Origin: DATKBT01 sp035546295
Lineage (GTDB): Bacteria; Acidobacteriota; Thermoanaerobaculia; Multivoradales; Multivoraceae
Direction: 5' to 3'
Length of the DNA stretch: 64,000 nt
Assembly (NCBI GenBank): GCA_035546295.1
Contig: DATKBT010000020.1
Coordinates: 1 to 64,000 of the forward strand
In this document: piece after piece, positions 60,576 through 64,000 of the stretch
How the letters are laid out: every line of letters starts with the position of its first letter
Numbering within the stretch: the first letter of the stretch is position 1
The notes under the pieces: model-generated
Told to the model about the DNA's origin: nothing
The model's database searches: none
The model's input: the letters and a program-made list of their open reading frames with translations, nothing else
Made by a program: the position numbers and the translations under genes

Positions 60576-60607
60576 CGGCCGGCGCCATGCGCCGGCCGTC
60601 TTTTTTT
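60576..60607 (+). terminator. strong Rho-independent terminator
   Basis: CGGCCGGCGC (60576-60585), loop CAT, GCGCCGGCCG (60589-60598), a 10-bp perfect GC stem, then TC and seven T. It lies 143 bases after the poly-glycine gene and ends the TonB operon. The remaining 258 bases up to the porin stop hold no CDS I can support. Confidence 0.93.
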
Positions 60608-60865
60608 CGCGCAGGGTCGATCAGTGATCGACGCCTCGCCCACTTGCCTGGCGTCGCGGGCTTCCGTGGCGGGTGAATCGGTCCGTCTCGACGTGGCCAC
60701 GGCCGGCTGGCGTCCTCTCGTCGTGCCCACCCCAGCGTCCTCGATCGCTCTCGCCGCTCCGGTGACGCCAAGTCGGCTTCGGGACAGAGGGTGGCGCCGG
60801 CTGGTGGAGATCGTCGAGTCGTTGGTGGCGCCGCGATCGGCGCCGTGAGAGCGGCCAGGGGACTG

Positions 60866-62116
60866 TTAGAAATCGACCTGCAGGCGCAGCAGCAGGAAGT
60901 CGACCGAGCCCGAGCTCTCGACATCGGTGGTCACCCAGTCGAGCATCATCCGGCTCGCCGAGTTGAGGTACCAGTTGAGCGCGACGCCGACACCGTCCTG
61001 CTCGCCGCCGTCGATCCCGCCGCCGTCGACCCCGGCGTCGAGCGGCGGCACGACGACCTCGCGGTCGATCAGGTCGAGCGATCCGTAGCGCAGCGCGATC
61101 TCCCAGGCGCCGGCTCCGCCGCCGGCGAGGAAGTCGCTCTCCGGCGTGAGCCGGTCGAACACGCCCTCGGAGCGCTTGTAGGGCCGGGTCTCGCCGGTCA
61201 GGAACCAACCGGCCTGGACGTACCAGCCGGCGACGTCGGCGGGCTCCGAGGTGCTCGCCTGGATCCACTCGCTCTGGGCCCAGAACGGCCCGCGCACCAC
61301 CGCCGCCTCGAGCCCCAGCAGGTCGACGTCTTCTGTCGCGAGGGAGCCGGTGTCGACCAGCCGGGGCGCCAGGTGAGCCTGCGGTCGCGCCCGGAAGCGG
61401 GTGGTGTCGTCGGCCGGGCTGCGGGCCGAGACCCCGAGGCCGAGGTGGAGAAGGGTGCCGCCCGAGTCGTCGGCGACCGGCAGCCCGGTCAGCCGCACCG
61501 TGACGTTCCACTCCCCGCCGGTCGACTCGGCGAAGTCGTCGGCGTCCTTGAACACGCCGGCGGCCCAGGTCACACGGTCGCCGGCGATCGAGTCGTGCAG
61601 CATGAGGCCCATGTTTCGGGAGGGTGAGAAGGCCTCGACCGGGTAGGAGCGCTCGAGGAACGGGAGATACTTGCTCGAGGTGAGCTCCTCCAGGCTGAAC
61701 GGCTCCTTGAAGTGGCCGATGCGCAGGCCCCCGACCACCGGCAGGTCGACCAAGCCGACGTAGACGTCCTTGGGAGCGGCGTCGCCCCCGGTGAAGTCGT
61801 ACTGGGCCTTGAACTCGAACCGCTCGTAGATCGTGCCCTCGACGAACAGCCGCGCGCGCCGGAGCTCGGTGCCGTCTTCGACCTCGAACGCCGAGTCGAT
61901 CACGGGGTCGGGATCCGCGAACGAGAAGTCGGCCTGGATCCGGCCGCCGATCTTGATCGCGAAGCGTCCGTCCTCCGACTCGATGCGGGTGCCGTTCTTC
62001 CAGTAGGTCTTCCAGCCTTCCTGGCCGGCGGCCGTCGTCCGGCCCAGGGCGAGGCCGAGGGAGAAGGCGAGAGGGGCCAGGAGCAGCAGGCGGGTCGAGC
62101 GTCGCTTCGAGCGCAT
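60866..62116 (-). CDS. phosphate-selective porin-like outer-membrane protein (OprO/OprP)
   Basis: A 416-residue beta-barrel. A signal peptide (LLLLAPLAFSLGLALGRTTA A) is followed by FAIKIGGRIQADFSFADPD and ELRRARLFVEGTIYERFEFK AQYDFTGG, the porin O/P hallmarks; FSLEELTSSKYLPFLERSY PVEAFSPSRNMGL and AGWYVQAGWFLTGETRPYKR are further conserved parts. It ends in LLLRLQVDF with the terminal Phe needed for assembly. It is divergent from phoB, with PHO-box-like repeats before it, so it is very likely induced when phosphate is short. Confidence 0.93.
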   Translation of the reverse strand: MRSKRRSTRLLLLAPLAFSLGLALGRTTAAGQEGWKTYWKNGTRIESEDGRFAIKIGGRIQADFSFADPDPVIDSAFEVEDGTELRRARLFVEGTIYERFEFKAQYDFTGGDAAPKDVYVGLVDLPVVGGLRIGHFKEPFSLEELTSSKYLPFLERSYPVEAFSPSRNMGLMLHDSIAGDRVTWAAGVFKDADDFAESTGGEWNVTVRLTGLPVADDSGGTLLHLGLGVSARSPADDTTRFRARPQAHLAPRLVDTGSLATEDVDLLGLEAAVVRGPFWAQSEWIQASTSEPADVAGWYVQAGWFLTGETRPYKRSEGVFDRLTPESDFLAGGGAGAWEIALRYGSLDLIDREVVVPPLDAGVDGGGIDGGEQDGVGVALNWYLNSASRMMLDWVTTDVESSGSVDFLLLRLQVDF

Positions 62117-62212
62117 CGGAGCTCCTCGAGTCGGCGGCGTGGATTCCGCCGCTCACGCGGTGTGACTTTGTCCAGGGGGGGCCGAGCCCGGCGCGAAACG
62201 GTAGGGTGTGTC

Positions 62213-62269
62213 CGTGAAGGATCGTTGAAGACCCGGTAAAGCATCAAGGAACCGTGAACTCTGCGTGAA
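62213..62269 (-). promoter_or_regulatory. six PHO-box-like repeats upstream of the porin gene
   Basis: Minus-strand hexamers TTCACG (62269-62264), TTCACG (62258-62253), TTGATG (62247-62242) are spaced by exactly 11 bases, and so are TTTACC (62240-62235), TTCAAC (62229-62224), TTCACG (62218-62213). An 11-base unit is the known spacing of PHO-box half-sites. The two triplets are offset by 7 bases. They end about 97 bases before the porin ATG. Confidence 0.72.
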
Positions 62270-62357
62270 GGATCGCTCATCCGTCCGGGGTGCAGAACGC
62301 TGGGCGGCCGGCGCCGCAGGGCGACGCGCCACTCCGGAAGTGGCTTTCCCGAGAAGG

Positions 62358-62385
62358 TTCACGTCGACTTCATTCAGCCTTTACA
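62358..62385 (+). promoter_or_regulatory. PHO-box-like triplet upstream of phoB
   Basis: TTCACG (62358), TTCATT (62369) and TTTACA (62380), each 11 bases apart, on the strand of phoB. Same hexamer type and period as the minus-strand array, so the divergent phoB gene is probably autoregulated. Confidence 0.68.
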
Positions 62386-62461
62386 CTCGGCGATACCCTT
62401 ACTCCCGGCGGCTCGAGAACGTCCCGCGTCCAAAGTCTGCCTGCCCGGGAGTCGGATCATC

Positions 62462-63160
62462 ATGGGTAGTGAGAAGATCGTCGTCATCGAGGACGAGCCG
62501 GACATCCTGGAGGTCCTCAGCTTCAACCTGCGCCGCGAGGGCTTCGACGTCGTCAGCGCGTCGAGCGGCGGCGCCGGCCTGCAGGCCGTGGTCCGCGAGT
62601 CGCCGGATCTGGTGCTCCTCGACCTCCTGCTGCCGGGCGTCGACGGCCTAGATGTCTGCCGACGGTTGCGTTCGCAGCCCGAGACCGCGCGCATTCCGGT
62701 GATTATGGTCACTGCCAAGAGCGAGGAGAGCGACGTCGTCCTCGGCCTCGGAGTGGGCGCCGACGACTACATCCAGAAGCCGTTCTCGCCGCGCGAGCTG
62801 GTGGCGCGGGTCAAGGCGGTGCTGCGCCGGACGCACGGTGAGGACAACGGCGCGGAGCCCCCGGCGCGGGTCGCACGCGGACCGCTGGTCATCGATCCCG
62901 CCCGGCACCGGGTGCTGGTCGACGGCGAGCGGGTCGAGCTCACGCCGACCGAGTTCCGGCTGCTCCACTTCATGGCTTCGCATCCAGGCCGCGTCTTCAC
63001 CCGCGACCAGCTCATCAACCAGGCGATCGGCGAGCAAGCGGTGGTGATCGACCGCAACATCGACGTCCACATCCGCTCGCTGCGCAAGAAGCTCGGCGGG
63101 CATCGTTCGTTGATCGAGACCGTGCGTGGCGTGGGCTACGCCTTCCAAGACGAGGAATAG
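62462..63160 (+). CDS. phoB: PhoB-family response regulator
   Basis: A 232-residue regulator. The receiver has Asp10-Asp11 (VVIEDEPDI) and the phospho-acceptor Asp54 (LVLLDLLLPGVDG), with Thr84 (IMVTAKS) and Lys106 (DDYIQKPFSP). The DNA-binding domain is an OmpR-type winged helix: RVELTPTEFRLLHFMASHPG RVFTRDQLINQAIG, then VDVHIRSLRKKLG-like DVHIRSLRKKLGGHRSLIET VRGVGYAF. Together with the phoR-like kinase 8 bases downstream and the PHO-type repeats, it is the phosphate regulator. Confidence 0.95.
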   Translation: MGSEKIVVIEDEPDILEVLSFNLRREGFDVVSASSGGAGLQAVVRESPDLVLLDLLLPGVDGLDVCRRLRSQPETARIPVIMVTAKSEESDVVLGLGVGADDYIQKPFSPRELVARVKAVLRRTHGEDNGAEPPARVARGPLVIDPARHRVLVDGERVELTPTEFRLLHFMASHPGRVFTRDQLINQAIGEQAVVIDRNIDVHIRSLRKKLGGHRSLIETVRGVGYAFQDEE

Positions 63161-63168
63161 GAGACCGC

Positions 63169-64000
63169 TTGATCCTGCGCTCGCGCTTCCTGTGGAAGCT
63201 GTTCGCCGGGATCGCCTTCATCGTGCTCGTCACCGCTTCGGTGATCGGGCTCCTGGTCAGGCGCCAGGTCGAGGCCGAGGCTCACCTCGAGCTGGAGCGA
63301 AGGCTGGCCGGGCAGGTGAGCCTCGCACGGGCGATTCTCGCCGAGGACGTGATCGCCGGTAACGACGTGCAGGCGCGGGTGCGCCAGCTCGCCGGCGGCT
63401 CGGCGGGGGACGGGGGTACCGACCGGGACGGCCTCGAGCAGGGGACGCGCTTTCGCTTGACCGTGATCGACGCGGACGGGAGGGTGATCGCCGACTCCGA
63501 CATCGAGCCGAGGATCGCCGACGACCACGGCAACCGCCCCGAAGTGCTGGCGGCCAAGTCGTTGGGCGTCGGCAGTGCGGTGCGCCAGAGCGCTTCGCTG
63601 GGGCGCGACCTGATGTACGTCGCGGTGCCGGTGACCGACCCATCGGGGGCGCTCCGCGGCTACGTCCGCGCCGCGACCTCTCTGGCCGCGGTCCAGAGTC
63701 GGCTCGGAGCCGTGCGCGCGACGATCTACAGCGGCGCGCTGGTGGCCGCGACGATCGGCCTGGGCGTGGCGTTCCTCTTCGCGCGACGGGTCGCCGCCCC
63801 GCTGGTCGGAGTCGCCGCGGTCGCCGACGCGATCGAGCGGGGCGACTACCGGCGGCGCGTCCAGGTCTCGAGTCGAGACGAGATCGGGCGGCTGGCGACG
63901 GCGTTCAATCGCGCCAGCGCCCAGATCGCCGACCAGCTCGAGACCATCACCAAGGATCGCAACCAGCTCACCGCGATCCTGGCGGGGATGGTCGAAGGGC
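63169..64000 (+). CDS. phoR: PhoR-like sensor histidine kinase (5' part; runs off the window)
   Basis: About 277 residues are visible. FLWKLFAGIAFIVLVTASVI GLLVRRQ is TM1, followed by an outside sensor domain (VSLARAILAEDVIAG ... FRLTVIDADGRVIADSD) and TM2 (SGALVAATIGLGVAFLFARR). A HAMP segment has VAAPLVGVAAVADAIERGDY RRRVQVSSRDEIGRLATAFN R, and DQLETITKDRNQLTAILAGM VEG is the start of a PAS domain. TTG 63169 follows GGAG at a good distance (ATAGGAGACCGCT). The kinase core is beyond the window. Partner of phoB. Confidence 0.92.
   Translation, partial: MILRSRFLWKLFAGIAFIVLVTASVIGLLVRRQVEAEAHLELERRLAGQVSLARAILAEDVIAGNDVQARVRQLAGGSAGDGGTDRDGLEQGTRFRLTVIDADGRVIADSDIEPRIADDHGNRPEVLAAKSLGVGSAVRQSASLGRDLMYVAVPVTDPSGALRGYVRAATSLAAVQSRLGAVRATIYSGALVAATIGLGVAFLFARRVAAPLVGVAAVADAIERGDYRRRVQVSSRDEIGRLATAFNRASAQIADQLETITKDRNQLTAILAGMVEG

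Overview
This is a GC-rich window from what is most likely a member of the Acidobacteriota. It carries two full-length permeases of the acidobacterial duplicated orphan permease (ADOP) type, each preceded by a PadR repressor. It also has a third PadR gene, a decayed ADOP 3' end, two VWFA-related secreted proteins of the acidobacterial type, a CadC-like regulator with PD40 repeats, and a TonB receptor with a carboxypeptidase-regulatory N-domain. The taxon is inferred from these families; there is no rRNA in the window.

Layout. 1-3 kb: the tail of an unknown gene, a gene-poor stretch, then a GNAT acetyltransferase coupled to a serine beta-lactamase-fold hydrolase. 3-12.5 kb: a coiled-coil/glycine-zipper envelope protein, then three PadR modules (PadR-ADOP, PadR-ADOP, PadR-HAAS/RDD), each with its own palindrome near the PadR start. 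12.5-15 kb: mscL and a gamma-glutamyltranspeptidase. 15.2-21 kb: a complete, tightly overlapping lysW-lysX-lysY-lysZ-lysJ-lysK operon (carrier-protein route to lysine and/or ornithine). It is preceded by a TTGACA promoter, a Lys/Arg-containing leader ORF and a terminator-like hairpin. 21-24 kb: a sulfotransferase remnant, a 33-residue His-tailed membrane peptide, a PQQ-type beta-propeller lipoprotein and an SDR. 24.3-28.6 kb: a NatA/NatB-type ABC exporter, a cis-prenyl synthase, and an RRM RNA-binding protein that appears to start at ATT. 28.6-36.3 kb: an Ig-like lipoprotein, a GGDEF fragment, a giant BNR/sortilin-like propeller, SRPBCC, tandem PilZ and a methyltransferase-like protein. 36.4-44.1 kb: class III alcohol dehydrogenase, MsrP, alpha/beta hydrolase, PP2C phosphatase, AmpG-like permease and PspC. 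44.3-53 kb (all minus): signal peptidase I, two VWFA proteins, a LolA-like protein, a second PQQ propeller and the CadC-like regulator. 53.3-60.6 kb: the ADOP remnant, a Nif11-type small protein, and an export trio (TonB receptor, beta-helix protein, poly-Gly protein) ending in a strong terminator. 60.9-64 kb: a phosphate-porin-like gene divergent from phoB-phoR, with 11-bp-periodic PHO-box-like repeats between them.

How the parts fit. The last region is a self-consistent phosphate-starvation module. The lys region is a self-contained biosynthetic operon with its own apparent attenuator. The rest is mostly envelope biology: permeases, lipoproteins, propellers, export and cell-wall recycling. 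Three decayed gene ends (sulfotransferase, GGDEF, ADOP) mark places where genes were lost. The observations I would follow up first are the lysW leader, the ATT-started RRM gene, the PHO-repeat arrays, the Nif11-type peptide beside the TonB operon, and the 33-residue His-tailed peptide.
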